From positions 868,001 to 932,000 of the forward strand of contig BSBM01000252.1 in the NCBI GenBank assembly GCA_027924585.1: 64,000 nt of DNA, in the 5' to 3' direction. The position numbers and the translations under genes were made by a program. The stretch is from Larix kaempferi. Lineage: Eukaryota; Streptophyta; Pinopsida; Pinales; Pinaceae. Position 1 is the first letter of the stretch; the number at the start of each line of letters is the position of its first letter. Below the pieces are notes generated by a model. The model did no database searches. It saw nothing but the letters and a program-made list of their open reading frames with translations, and was not told where the DNA came from. Shown here piece by piece: positions 46,961 to 58,333 of this stretch.

Positions 46961-47520
46961 TGTTAAAGACCTGGAAATTAAAAAATAAATATGAAAAGAT
47001 GGTGTTGGCCAAAAGCTCGATCAAACAAGATTTAAATAAAGTGTGGCCAAGGGTTAGAACAATAAACCCTAATCTTAAAAATTAACTTTGACAAAGCATA
47101 TGATCAAGTTGATTGGTCTTTTTATTTATGAGATGTTGATATGTTTATGGTTTGGGCCTTGGTGTGTTTCCATGGTGAACACTTTAATCACCAATGATTC
47201 ATCTTTTGTTTTGGTTAATAGGGACTTGTCTCCTAGAATTTATTTGCATCGTTCTATTCACTAGGGATGTCCTTTGGCCCCTTGTTTATATGTCTTAATT
47301 GCAAATACTCTAGGTTATTTGTTGGAGGACGCTTGCACTTGTGGTCAAATTCAAGGCATTCTTCTCCCATATGGTTCAGAAATGGTTAACAACCATTTTA
47401 CAGATGACTCTCTTCTCTTGATTAGAGTGGAAAAGACATTCATTGATGAGGGCCTTACTTATTTGGACACATTTTGCTCCGATACCAATGAAATGCACAA
47501 AAGTTCATTTACTGACAAAT
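46960..47520 (+). pseudogene. LINE reverse-transcriptase fragment
   Basis: Two RT blocks are readable. At about 47083, INFDKAYDQVDWSF matches the LDLxKAYDRV motif. In the frame starting about 47262, RGCPLAPCLYVLIANTLGYL then GILLPYGSEMVNNHFTDDSL matches QGCPLSP...FADD, with the catalytic Asp pair present. Frames differ between blocks and stops lie between, so it is a relic. No endonuclease or 3' end is seen. Confidence 0.65.
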
Positions 47521-47739
47521 ATCAAACACATCGAGGACAAACAATAGAAATCCATATGGGACATAAATAATATAATTGAATATGAATATGATAGATGATA
47601 GAAATGAATAGATACGATTACAATGACATGTAACGATATACTTATACACATTGACTGGTCACCATGATTGATAGGTAATGTCCCTTAGTTAGGATGTGAC
47701 ACTTCATTTATATTTATTATTTTTTGTTATTTATGTATT

Positions 47740-47894
47740 TATATTCCTATAAGTGACATGTTGAGCTCGTAAAGAGTATATTGTTGCAATGGCTTTGAGC
47801 CATGCTATTTATTATTTATGTATAAGTCACATGTTGAGCTCATAAAGAGTATATTGTTATAATGGCTTCGAACCCTATTGTTGACTTGGACTTG
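47740..47894. repeat. 72-bp tandem duplication
   Basis: Units around 47751 and 47823 share AAGT(G/C)ACATGTTGAGCTC then TAAAGAGTATATTGTT and AATGGCTT. Confidence 0.75.
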
Positions 47895-48289
47895 TGCCCT
47901 GACGAACCTAGGGTTTACGCACGACAAAGGAATGAGATGATGGATAATTTCACCTAGATCCTTTGATGATTACCAATGATGACGAAGACACTTTCAAAAC
48001 TAGCAACCATTAAGAGGTGTGATTCCCTTCAAGCTATAAGTTAATTTTGACATTCTTTTTTTTTATAGCAAAAATATCACCTTTACACTCCTTAAGTCCC
48101 TTCCCCATGCAAATATTGATAAGAAAGTTATTGGGAGAGACATGTTGGAGATGAGCCTATAACATTTAAGGCAGAACCCACCTAGGTGGCTTTTGTAGAT
48201 GCCCTTAAGGAGGAATTCTATCATGTCAATAACTAAGATAACTAGTACACAAGATGGACAACTTTGCACCAAGAGAGAGACCAAATGGT

Positions 48290-49130
48290 GGTGGAGTTCA
48301 CCAATATCTTCCAAACCTTGCACTCAAAGCTGGGTATCAGAGACTCCAAGTGACACTTGGCCTTGAAGTATCACAATGGCCTACACAGGTACATTCAAAC
48401 AAAGATGGAGTTATTGGACATCTCCTCATTGGGAGTTGATTATCAATATGTTGTCAATTTTGAGCAAAAAATTAAGTAGAAGAATAAGTGGGAGTTTGGG
48501 TCTACAAATATGTTGCAACAAAAGCATGGTAAAGGTGGCCCTAAATTGTTGAACAAAGGATAGTAAAAAAATAGCCAGCCTTGGTACAACCAATCAAAGC
48601 CACAGGAAAAGAAAGGTAATGGGAAGTCACAGAAGGACACTAGAAAGTGGTGTGAGTTCCACAAAATCCCCTGGCACAACACTTAAGAATGTTGCTTAAA
48701 GTAGTCATTACTAGTCAACCTAAAATCCTTAGAGCTTCACTCTAGCTCGGAGTTTGATTTAGAGTTAGACAAGGGAAAGTAGATCATTGATGCAAATCCC
48801 AATGCTAGCATCACAAATGCAAAGATCCAATTAGAAGAGTTTGGGGAAGGTGATCACCTTTTCCATTCACAAATGTGGATGAAGGTGACTCCACTATATT
48901 TTATTGTTGACAATAGTAGCCAAAGAACATGATTTAAGCAGAGGTCATTAAGAAATTGAGGTTGTTGACAATGCCACACCCCTATCCATACACCATCGAT
49001 TAGTTGAGCCAAGGACATGACACCTACATCTCTGAGCAATATCGACTACCCTACAACATCAAGCCCTTCCAGCATGAGGTAGTGTGTGATATTCCCCACT
49101 TGAAGTTTATCATGTTCTTTTATGACAAAT
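48290..49130 (+). pseudogene. Ty3/gypsy gag C-terminus and protease fragment
   Basis: Read with frameshifts, the sequence gives VEFTNIFQTLHSKLGIRDS, then GNGKSQKDTRKWCEFHKIPW then HNT (the gag zinc-binding end), then HLFHSQMWMKVTPLYFIVDN then SS, the retropepsin start. The catalytic triad Asp-Ser-Gly is Asp-Asn-Ser here. It continues with SQGHDTYISEQYRLPYNIKP before ending at about 49130, shortly before the LINE-P insertion. RT is absent. Stops and frameshifts show it is dead. Confidence 0.7.
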
Positions 49131-49157
49131 CTATGTAATAATTGCACCAATTATTTA

Positions 49158-49545
49158 GGGTGGTAGGTGCGGGGGAACTTCTATTAGGGTCTGGTGGACA
49201 AAATATCATGACCTATTCATGTGGAATTAGAAGAGTGTCTAATAATCTAGTATAACTTTATGCTCTACTCATAGGTTTAGAGGTAGCTTATGATCTGCAT
49301 CTACAACAACTTCTCATCCTAGTAGACACCTTGTTGGCCATCAAGCAGGTGAGGAAAAGGAAGGTCAATGAGGGATCAATCCTCTTAAGAATTTATGAGC
49401 AAATCATATGGAAATAAAGTAGTTTAGAGATGCCAAGCTTGTCCATGTGAAAAGACACATCAATGTGGATGTTGATCAATTCGTAAACAAGGCTACTTGT
49501 TTGGATTGTGGGGTGCTTATTAAAAACGAAGCACCCCTCAATAGA
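49158..49545 (+). pseudogene. RNase H domain (RVT_3 type) of LINE-P
   Basis: Readable residues are VGAGELLLGSGG, then LYALLIGLEVAYDLHLQQLL, DTLLAIKQVRKRKVNEGSIL and a final region that in relatives reads HVKRHLN-VEADQFAN. These match the type-1 RNase H found at the end of plant LINE polyproteins. The first catalytic Asp (in FDGAS of relatives) lies before the truncation and is missing. Stops and one frameshift are present. Confidence 0.65.
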
Positions 49546-50841
49546 AGGTGTCTCCCTTATTGACTAGAACAAGAGTATATCCATTTTGTAGCAATTAATT
49601 GGGGCGAAATTTAGCCCGTGGGCTATTTTCCCATGTTTTTTTCCAAAAACGATTTGTCAATTTGCATTTTTTGAACCTTCAATTCGCCCAATTTTGATGG
49701 GGTAAATTTTTTTCACTCTAAAAATTGGTAAATTATTATATAAACTATATAAAATCCTTGAATTTGAAATAATTTTAAAAAAATATCGCCAAATATTTTA
49801 TAGTTGACATTTTAAGAATTGGTAAGATTGCCAAGGTTTATACACTTTTAAATAAGTATGGATCCTTAACATTTTCTCTATTGGGTGCACATCGAGAAGC
49901 CTCCATCACATGCGAGGCAGTACCTAGAGGCTTCTACATATGGGAGATCCTTAACACTCCCCCGTGCTTCAAGCTCCCCCATCTATGCAACTATCCTTGT
50001 GGACCTATGTATCCTTATGGCTCTGTTTTAGTTTCTCCTCGGTGTAGTGCGATTTATCCTTAGCAGGTTCTTGGTGACAAAGAGAGGGTTGTGCATGGGA
50101 AAAGGATAGGATCAAGTTCGTCGACTACAACCTTGAATTTTTTATGGGGTTTGAGGATATCTAGTAGGTATCATTGCCTTTGTTGCTCCAATTTGGAGTA
50201 GTGTGTAGTCTACAATGTTGTTTGTGTTTGTTCTTTTCTCGTGGCTTGGTGGTATGATTTCGTTGGGGGTTGTTTTGTTGCATGGATAAGGTGGTTCTCC
50301 CCTTGGGATGGACCCCTTTCTCTCACATTTAGAATTATGGACAATCCCCCAGGTTGGAATGTTATCGGTGGGGATGGTAAGGGTGACATTCAATACCTCA
50401 ATAAAATTTGAGGCACACAAATGCAAGATTGGATGGGCTCGAAGGCATGGTGGATAGTGCAAATTATTGATTATCTCTCTGGGATAAAAAAACAAAGAAT
50501 TCTTGAGAACATGGTTCAGGAATATGGTAGGCAGATTATGAAGCTCCCAAGTAATTCAGAGATGAACTTTATTACTCTCGGGGTTGTTGAAGGATGCACA
50601 CTCTGCAAAAAATAAACCAATTGGATCCCATCACATAGAAAAGGATATTGTTCAACAAACGAATATCGTGGCAATAGAAATATCCAATTCAATGGACTTT
50701 GAGTAGGAACAACAATTACATCAAGAAGGCCATGGTCGTCGTTATTTCCTTTGATCTGTATGTCTTGTTATGTATTACACTTGTATTAGGATACTAGGAT
50801 AACTCATAAGGGTTTATAGATGTTTGTTTTTTGAGAAATTG

Positions 50842-50857
50842 ATAGGTTTAGTATTAT
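50842..50857. repeat. Left 16-bp TSD of LINE-M
   Basis: ATAGGTTTAGTATTAT, repeated exactly at 52788-52803. Confidence 0.85.
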
Positions 50858-51103
50858 TATTTTTTAACAAGAACAGATATATTTATATTGAAAAAGGTTG
50901 AATGAATTCAACAGAAAGATACAAAATTATATTGATGTAGTTCTTCAAAGTAGCATAGACAATATGACAACAAATGACTGACATATACAGTAATCTGGTA
51001 TAAGCTATAAGCTTTCAAAAATACTGGATATCCTGAATGACTAAAAACCTTAACAAATTGTCCCAGTAGTCAAATGCAAAAAATGGAGCATAACAAACAC
51101 TAA

Positions 51104-52117
51104 CTAGTTGCTGGTATCACCAGTAGACCTCTGAACATGGGAATTTTCTTCATCTTCTTCGCTTTCCAGACTATTGTATTTAGTAGCTTTGTTGTCTTCC
51201 TCATTTTCAACCTCAATATCATAGGAGTCTATCTCCATTTGTCTACTAGATCCATGTTCTGAAGCAAAACCAGATTTCTCTTCGAAATCCTCAATTGATT
51301 CAACCTCATTGTCCTTGTCATGGTCTGATGATGTTATATTAACAAATGTGTTAACTTCATTGCTACGATTCCTCGAACTTTCTCCGCCCTTACCAGAATC
51401 CTCTTTTACCGATTGATGAACTGAGTTACCGTTCCCATTTCGAGCTATACTATTCTCATCAATTTTAGAAGAAGAACCACCAATATGTTCTTCATGCTTG
51501 GAAACTAACACCGCCATAAATGTTACCTTTTCTGCACATTGCTTGACTTCATCTTGTAATTGATTGAGTCAAGCTTTCATATTACCATTAAGCTCCTAAT
51601 ACATTTGTTCTATATGGTCCAAATGATTATCTACAGCCAGGGAGTGAGCTGCCATCTAATTCACAGCTTAAAATATTCCTTCCATACGGTCCCTCATCCA
51701 TTTCAGATGAGATTTAAAATCATTTACGATAGCACTAGCAGAGTTCACCTGCTCTACGATACGCTCAACTTTCTTTTCTAGATCCATTGGTAGAATATTT
51801 AAAAACCCAGAGACTATAAAGAACCTAAAAGGATGTAGCCAAAAATTGACAAGTTCCACCACAACATAAACAGAGCTGGCACAAAGAATTCCACAAACTT
51901 CCTTCTCATAAATACTGATTATTTCCCAGCCACAATTAAGCTCAAAACCAAAATTTTCTACGTTCCCACCAAGCTTTGTATCCCAAACCTCCCAGATTAA
52001 TGCCAAACAGGAGTCTAAATGAATTACCTGATAAAAGAAGGGAACTGACGCATGAGGCCTTACTCCTCGGGCTAAGGAGAAGGTGAAAAGAGTCGCAATC
52101 CATACGAGCAGTCCCAA
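51104..52117 (-). pseudogene. Long degenerate ORF downstream of RNase H in LINE-M
   Basis: Two open parts, 52117-51668 (149 codons) and 51517-51104 (137 codons), lie in the same frame. They are separated by a stretch with four stop codons (TAA, TAG, TAG, TGA) and no frameshift. The first part has hydrophobic segments, then a helix (DLEKKVERIVEQVNSASAIV). The middle continues as coiled coil, and the last part is acidic, Ser/Asn/Glu-rich (for example EVENEEDNKATKYNSLESEE). I recognise no family. It follows the RNase H domain of a LINE, where usually only a 3' UTR is expected. Either an unusual C-terminal extension or a captured host exon. Confidence 0.4.
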
Positions 52118-52428
52118 AGCTCTACACCAGCTATTATCTCCGCAACCAAACTCTTGACAGGGAAATCAGGAATAGCCACAGGGCCAACAAATGGCAGGGA
52201 GGAATGAATCCCAAAACCGAGGGAGCGATCATTTAAATTTCTCCAGCTACCACAATTAATGGACGAGACACCTGTATACGGAGAGGGAACCTCACCAACC
52301 CCGTTGTCGGAGGAAGAGAAGACATGGAGGCTCCATGAAGCCCTCCACATGAGGGAGTGATTAAGTTTCATTAACAAGCCTTAAGGGACATAAAACATAT
52401 TGATTGCCCCCCCATCAATCTTTAATCA

Positions 52429-52787
52429 CCCTTGATGAATGAGGGAGGCTTGATATGCATAAATGTCAACTAGAGAGTTCGACAACCTCTTCACATGATA
52501 AAATTTGATGTGTTGGAACCTTGGAAGGATACTCAAAATATGTTTATGAAGACGACAAGCTAAAGGATCTGAGATGGGTTGAACATTTCTTACTTGAGGC
52601 AAAATGATCAAAGAATCTCCAATGACAATTAAAGGATGAGCTTTTACATCTAGTGCCAATTTTAGACCAAGAAACAAGGCATATCATTCCGCTTGATTCT
52701 TTGAACCTATTCCCAATCCCCATGCAAAAATTTTAACTATATTTCCACCAAGGTCGAAGATCACCCCTCCCGCACCTACCTCCCCAT
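52429..52787 (-). pseudogene. RNase H domain of LINE-M
   Basis: Minus strand: VGAGGVIFDLGGNIVKIFAW, then one stop, YALFLGLKLALDVKAHPLIV, IGDSLIILPQVRN, ending FYHVKRLSNSLVDIYAYQAS. This is the RNase H (RVT_3) pattern with E, D (IGDS) and the C-terminal D/N-x3-D region largely recognisable. The first catalytic Asp is missing because of truncation. One stop at the QAE-stop-Y position disables it. Confidence 0.7.
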
Positions 52788-52966
52788 ATAGGTTTAGTAT
52801 TATGGAGATATTAGGAGGAAAAGATTTGTATTGTTATAATTCAACATTTTGTTTACTTTGAACTCTCTATGATGTATCTTGTTGGCGGGCTCTCCTCAAC
52901 TGGTTTAATATAAAAAATCCATTACCATTTCGGTTAAAAAAAATAAAAATAATTGCACCAATTATT

Positions 52967-54990
52967 CATAATATAATATTGTGTTATTGTGTGTATCTCT
53001 CTCATGTGTTGTGTGAAATAACCTTATATAGGGTTTCTAGCTTTTATAATATGAAATATTGCGAATGAGTGGGGTTGTGCCAAATTCTGCAAGAATAATA
53101 TAATGAGGCACTGATCTCTTGGCATGAACATGTTTGGATAACATCATGACAAACAATCTCTCTACCATGTTTTAGTTTACTCCCCAAATGTATGGTCCCC
53201 AAACTTCACACCCATACAAGAGGATAGGTGTGATCAATGAGTGAAAGACTTAGATCTTTGGTCAAATGTCTTGAAATTAACTGATTTTTTCTTCTTTCTC
53301 AAGAGTGGTTAGAGCCCCATATCCCTTGCTTGATCTAGCCTATATTGTTGGAGTCAAGCTAAAGTGTGGTCCAAAGAAGAGGACCCCAAAATATAAATAT
53401 GAGAAAACTACCTCAACCTCCCCCCCTTTGTAAGTAAGAATCACATTACTTGCTTCCCTTTTAGGGATGTTAAAGGCCATGGATTTTGTTTTCCTGGAAT
53501 TAACCTTAAGTTGATGAGTGTCACAAAGAGAATCTAGGATGCCAAGTTGTCTCTAGAGGCCTGTCACGACGTGGAAGATAAGTATAATGTCATCCACAAA
53601 TAGGGGAATAATAATGGAGAGTCTAAAGAGCTGTCATACTTGATAAATTTGGTATCATTCCTCTAATTCATTAATGTGGAGTCCAAAAATTGTAGGGGGG
53701 AGTGGGAAAACTTGTTTAACTCCTATAGTGCTCTAGATCTCCATTGTCTCATAAGTGCTTGTCCATACTTTGCCAATAATGGTCTTGTAAAGTGTAAACA
53801 CATGTGAGACCACTAAAGGGTGGAAGACCCAAAGCTTGAATTCTATTAGGTAATAGGTGTTGAGGGACTTATGTTAAGTGCCTTGTAGAAGTCTATGAAG
53901 CAACAATATACTTTACGCTTGTTTTCCTTAACCTACTCAATGATGAGAGTCAAAGTAAAGAAATGATCAATGGTATGATGGTTCCTCCTAAATCCTATTT
54001 GTCCTTTGGCCCTCGGCCTTTTTGTTTATACCCATCTAGAGATGTGAATGCCTAAGTTTGTGGAAAATCTCTTACCCAAGGTATGGCCAACCATAATAGT
54101 AGTTACTTGGATGATTTTGGTCTCGATGTTTGTAATGGGATGGATGATATGAGAGATCAAAGAAGTTGGAAAGTTATGGGTGACCATGTAGTTAAACATG
54201 TCAATGATATGGATTGTTGAGACTTCAAGGTTATGTTTGAATAGTTCAGAGTTGAGGTTCTCCATATCTTAGGCTTTGTCAGATTGAAGCTCAAGGATGG
54301 AAGGTAGTATTATGCAGTCATCGACAATGGACATGTTTTAGGTTGACTTGAATGCTTGGCTTGTTTGGATCATTGTATAGGATAGAGGTGTAGTAAAACC
54401 ATGTAGAGAGGTTAGTTAGTGCTCCATAACTTTCGACCTTCTTGGGCCTTTCCTCCAAAGATTTGTTAGGTTTTCCTTATGAGTGAGAGCTCCAATAGTC
54501 TCCAAATATTAGACTGCATTTTGAATTGAGAAAGGTTCCAAAGGTTTCACCAACCTGGTTTCAAAGTGGATGTTGTCCATATCTTAGGCTTTGTTAGATT
54601 GAAGCTCAAGGATGAAAGGTAGCATTATGCAGTCATCGGCAATGGACAGATTTTAGGTTGACTTGAATGCTTGGCTTGTTTGGATCATTGTATAGGCTAG
54701 AGGCGTAGTAAAACCATGTGGAGAGGTAAGTTAATGCTCCATAACTTTCGACCTTCTTGGGCCTTTCCTCCAAAGATTTGTTAGGTTTTCCTTGTGAGTG
54801 AGAGCTCCAATAGTCTCCAAATATTAGACTGCATTTTGAATTGAGAAAGGTTCCAAAGATTTCACCAACCTGGTTAGGTAATTGACAATGCTTCCAAGTT
54901 GCAAATCTTTGATCTGCATACATAGGGTTCCTAAGAGCGATCAAAACAGTTCTGCCATTCACTTCTTTGCCAATCGATTTGAAAACCAAT
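52967..54990 (-). pseudogene. LINE reverse transcriptase relic
   Basis: Minus strand, with shifts of frame: GQIGFRRNHHTIDHFFTL then KRKVYCCFIDFYKAL (RT motif A with Asp) at about 54000-53880; GVKQVFPLPPTIFGLHINEL at about 53720-53660 (QGCPLSP motif); PLFVDDIILI at about 53604-53576 (the FxDD catalytic box, intact). YLYFGVLFFGP and LLYGCEVWGPYI follow. The YGxEVWGP end places it in a LINE clade other than the L1-like copy near 59 kb. Multiple stops. Further upstream (54990-54300) is a linker with a 315-bp tandem duplication. Confidence 0.65.
54261..54890. repeat. 315-bp tandem duplication
   Basis: Copies 54261-54575 and 54576-54890 agree over their whole length (both start TCCATATCTTAGGCTTTGT and end TTCACCAACCTGGTT) with few differences. 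It lies inside the LINE relic, upstream of RT. Confidence 0.9.
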
Positions 54991-55960
54991 CGAATTCATT
55001 CTCTTAGCCAGCTGAATACCCCTCGCTGGGAATGCTCAATATGTCTTTTTTGGGATTCCGTTCAAGTTCGACAATTTATAGGGCCAATTCCCATTCCTTT
55101 TGTTGTGTCTAAAAACAAAAGAGCTTCCTCTCTTGAGCGATTGGATTCCCAAAACAATTTTCCTCCAACCCCACAAATTTGTTCTATCTCCAAAATGTTT
55201 AGAAGCAAGATGTTTTTCCCTCTTGGTAGTCAATCGATTCATTCTCCATCTGACAGGTGAATTGATTTCTTCCTCTATCCATGTGAGAGTTCGCTTCACC
55301 TTCCACATTTTGTGTAGCGTTGTCTGGAACGGCTCCCCTGCCAAAGGTGACACAACATGGCACTTTGGAGTCATGGGTTTCATCTAACGTGGACTCTGCT
55401 TGTGGAAATTGGACTATGCCTTCCAATGCCACTTGTATCCACCAAAAACAAAGCTTTCTCTTGAGATTTAAAACTTACAGGCTTCTCTACAATGTACGGT
55501 GAATCCAGTTATAGTGCATGTAGATCCCCGACAATCTGATTCCTCTGTGAATTGGTATAACCAAATTCCCATACTTGGAATCGATGTTGCATGGACCAAG
55601 TCCTTTCATTCAACAATCAAGACCGAGGTATATTTAAAAAATTATTTGAACGTGATGGACCCGATTCAAGGATCGGTGGCTTTCAAACTTTTTCGCAAGA
55701 GAGTTCGAATAGAAAGGAATCCTGATGAGGAGATCAGAGGGTGAAAGTCAGTTTGCAGATCTAGCCGATCATAAAGTTGTGCTGAAGGTCTAATTGTTGA
55801 CATTATTTTCAAATAATGAATTCAATTACTTAGGTGTAAACAATCTCTTGTGTTCTTTGAATGCATTGTGTTTTGGCAACCTTACTGAATGGGGACATTG
55901 AGTGAGACCCTTAACATTCACATACATTAGTCAGCCTGGGGACTTGATCATGTGACCTCC
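54991..55960. other. No gene recognised
   Basis: Several overlapping frames of 60-115 codons on both strands (for example 55036-55383 minus and 55499-55744 plus) look like chance or highly decayed sequence. The right end leads into the LINE ORF1 below. No domain recognised. Confidence 0.45.
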
Positions 55961-55969
55961 TACTTGTAG

Positions 55970-56883
55970 CTCATAACACTCAACCCCAGGGAGGGATCCA
56001 CAACCAATTTTCCTATTTGGGTCAAACTGCCACGACTTCCTCTGGAATTTTAGACAATGGATGGACTGAAGGCAATTGAAGATGCGATAGGAAAATTTAT
56101 AGTTGTGGATGAAAGCATGAGGGAAGGCCCCTCGAGATCGGTGGCCTAGATTCTCATAGAGGTTGACACTCGCTAGGGATTATTTGAATCTCTAGACTTG
56201 GTGGTAGGTGATAGTTCTTTTACCTAGTCGTTGGATTATATAAACATTCCCTTTTGATGTGTTCGTTGTCATTGTCATGGGCATGTCGTGGCTAATTGTC
56301 CTCAGAGTTTTCATCGTAGAGTTTGGAGAGCTAATCGACAGGAAGAGAGTCAAGAGGTTACATCTGAACATGTGGGTGGAACAGATCTCCCTAACTCTGA
56401 TGAACATAAGGATAAGGGGTTGGAAAGTCAGTCAAACAAAGCTTCACTGGGATAGTGTGGTTGTATTGAAAATTCTTCCTTAGAATTTGTGGTCAGTGAT
56501 ATTTCAATTCCTCTCATTTATGAACGGGGGCCACAAGAGGCTCGTGATAAAGTTGTGTGCGAAGTGTTTGGTGATATTGAGCTCAGTAAATTGGAGCATT
56601 TCAAGTACTTATGGAAGGAGGACAAACTTGTTTATTCTCTTCTGGGTAAGTCTTTGGAGTCTTTACCTTCTATTTTGATGCTAATTGACACAAATCCAAT
56701 TCCTATTATTGTGGTTAAGCATGTTATAGTCGATATTGTTTTTCCCTCTAAAGTAGTTGGGGTTCATGGTTTAAGTGATTTCTCTGGGGTGTAGAGAAAC
56801 TCAATCATGTGATTGGTCTTCAGAGGATTCTAGTTCTTCCCCGCGTGCCCTTCCCAAGTCTAAATCTAAAGCTTCCAGTTAGT
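55970..56883 (+). pseudogene. LINE ORF1 (DUF4283/zinc-knuckle type)
   Basis: From about 56013 the frame reads FPIWVKLPRLPLEF, then AIGKFIVVDESMREGPSRSV, then LDYINIPFRCVRCHCHGHVV then ANCP. The last is an intact C-x2-C-x4-H-x4-C knuckle. This is the RNA-binding ORF1 protein of plant L1-like LINEs. Three in-frame stops interrupt it. The coding part continues to 56880 with an open 101-codon stretch (56489-56794) and is then split by solo LTR D, resuming at 58334. Confidence 0.7.
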
Positions 56884-58328
56884 TGTAATGTCCCTCCTAT
56901 CCTACAAGGTTATGGAGAGGACACTAACAATAATACTGGACATCTAGTCCCATACTTAATCAAATAAGCATTCATATAAATTGTAGATGGAGATATGCAA
57001 ATGCATAAAATCTTGAAAACACAGCAGAATTTAATTCCATTACACATCCATCATACATTCCAGATTTTCATGTCATTCATCAATTAAGCAATATCAAATT
57101 AGCAAATGAGAATACTTATCTTAAAACAAGTAGTCCCTGAGCAACCAGCTACGCTTCTGCAACGTTCCACCCAACCGTAGGCCAGTGTGCTCCTCAATCT
57201 CTCAGCACCACTGCCACCCCCGAGCTGGGCATGATCTCCACAAGGAAAAGGGGAAAGCAGGCTCTCACATAGCCAAAGATACACCAGAATCAACCAAGCC
57301 AATCAGCAGTGGGGTTTCTCAGGCTACTAAGAGATGGACAGAGGTGAATTACTAGGCTAGTGGCTCAACCATTGAGCTATGGATACTTCATTGGGCTCAT
57401 CAATCCAAATCTGTCCTCTTCCACTCCTGAATCTCCCGCTCACAGGTTCAAACTAAACAAGGAGGGACATAACATCCATAAATGCAAGTGCTGGGCGTTT
57501 TTGCAGTAGGATGCCCAACGATGGGATTTCAACCAGTTCAGAAAAAGATGGGAAAGCCCAAAACGAAAATTGGAAAATGGGAAAACAACCCCAGGAGCAT
57601 AATCGTTTTCAGAAAAAATGTCCATGGGCATTCCATGGGCAGAAACGGCCTCTATAACCCCAGAAAATCGTGGTTCTCTTCTCCCAGCCACTGTGCTAAC
57701 CAAAAACGAGTTCCTAGGCATGGAAGAATGCAGAGAAATGGTGAAAACGTGAAGGAAAAACCCTAGTTCGCCCCAGGCTGCGTGAGAGAGGAAAGACCGT
57801 GGTTCATAATGGCTTGGGAAGGCAAAACGTGGGTGATTTCTTGCCTTGCAAGCAAAAAATCGAATTCCCAGATTGATGGCTTTTCCATACCCGAAATTGG
57901 CTGCCATACCTCATCATTCCCAAGGCATTAACTGCCTCAACCAACTCTTGGAAGAATTTAATGATTGGGGCATAAGCTAAAATGGGTAGTTGGGATCTCA
58001 TGGGTTTTCTCATTGACACATGGATTGACTCCATGGCTCAAGGGTTTGGTTATTTTTCCTCCCTATTCCTTGTAAGATCATGCCCCATCTCTTTGTTGCA
58101 TTGCATAGCTGGTTGTGGGTTTTTCATTAAAATTGCATATTTACATGATGTCCGAATTTACATTGTGCACGGCTAGCACAAGAACCATATGCATCTATTC
58201 TAATTGCCGATACATAGAACGATAAATCAATGGCAGGGCCTTGGCCTTGATCTCCTCACCATGACTAAATAACAATATTTACATCATTTACAATATTAAT
58301 GCAATAGGGTCAAGATGGGGACATTACA
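56884..58328. mobile_element. Solo LTR D (1,445 bp, TSD TTAGT/ATAGT)
   Basis: Ends TGTAATGTCCC and GGGGACATTACA form an inverted pair. Flanking five-mers TTAGT (56879-56883) and ATAGT (58329-58333) differ at one base. Removing it rejoins the LINE. The terminal motif is shared with the R1 LTR (TGTCATGTCCC ... GACATTACA), but the body is different. A 155-codon minus frame at 57440-57907 lies entirely within the LTR and has no recognisable domain. On the minus strand TAGCTCAATGGTTGAG (57382-57367) looks like a tRNA A box. Confidence 0.75.
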
Positions 58329-58333
58329 ATAGT

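Larger units (their letters stand above)
50858..52787 (-). mobile_element. LINE-M, 5'-truncated LINE (1.93 kb, 16-bp TSD)
   Basis: Inserted into LINE-P in opposite orientation, with 16-bp duplicated flanks. On the minus strand it starts within the RNase H domain (GGTAGGTGCGGGAGG) and ends TTGTTAAAAAATA beside the left TSD, a short A-rich tail. Before that tail a small hairpin GTTGAATTCATTCAAC (50914-50899) resembles LINE 3' ends. Between RNase H and the tail lies a further long degenerate reading frame (below). Confidence 0.85.
49156..52947 (+). mobile_element. LINE-P, 5'-truncated LINE with 19-bp TSD (split by LINE-M)
   Basis: The 19-bp sequence AATAATTGCACCAATTATT occurs exactly at 49137-49155 and 52948-52966. 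Between them is a plus-strand LINE that begins within the RNase H domain and ends in a poly-A-like tail (TTAAAAAAAATAAAA, 52934-52948). Without the nested LINE-M copy it is about 1.85 kb. Long variable TSD plus A-rich 3' end is the signature of target-primed reverse transcription. The body after RNase H is non-coding or too decayed to read. Confidence 0.85.

Noticed and set aside
57440-57907. 155-codon minus-strand frame
   Set aside because: It lies completely inside solo LTR D, has no recognisable domain, and overlaps another frame on the opposite strand. Treated as chance.
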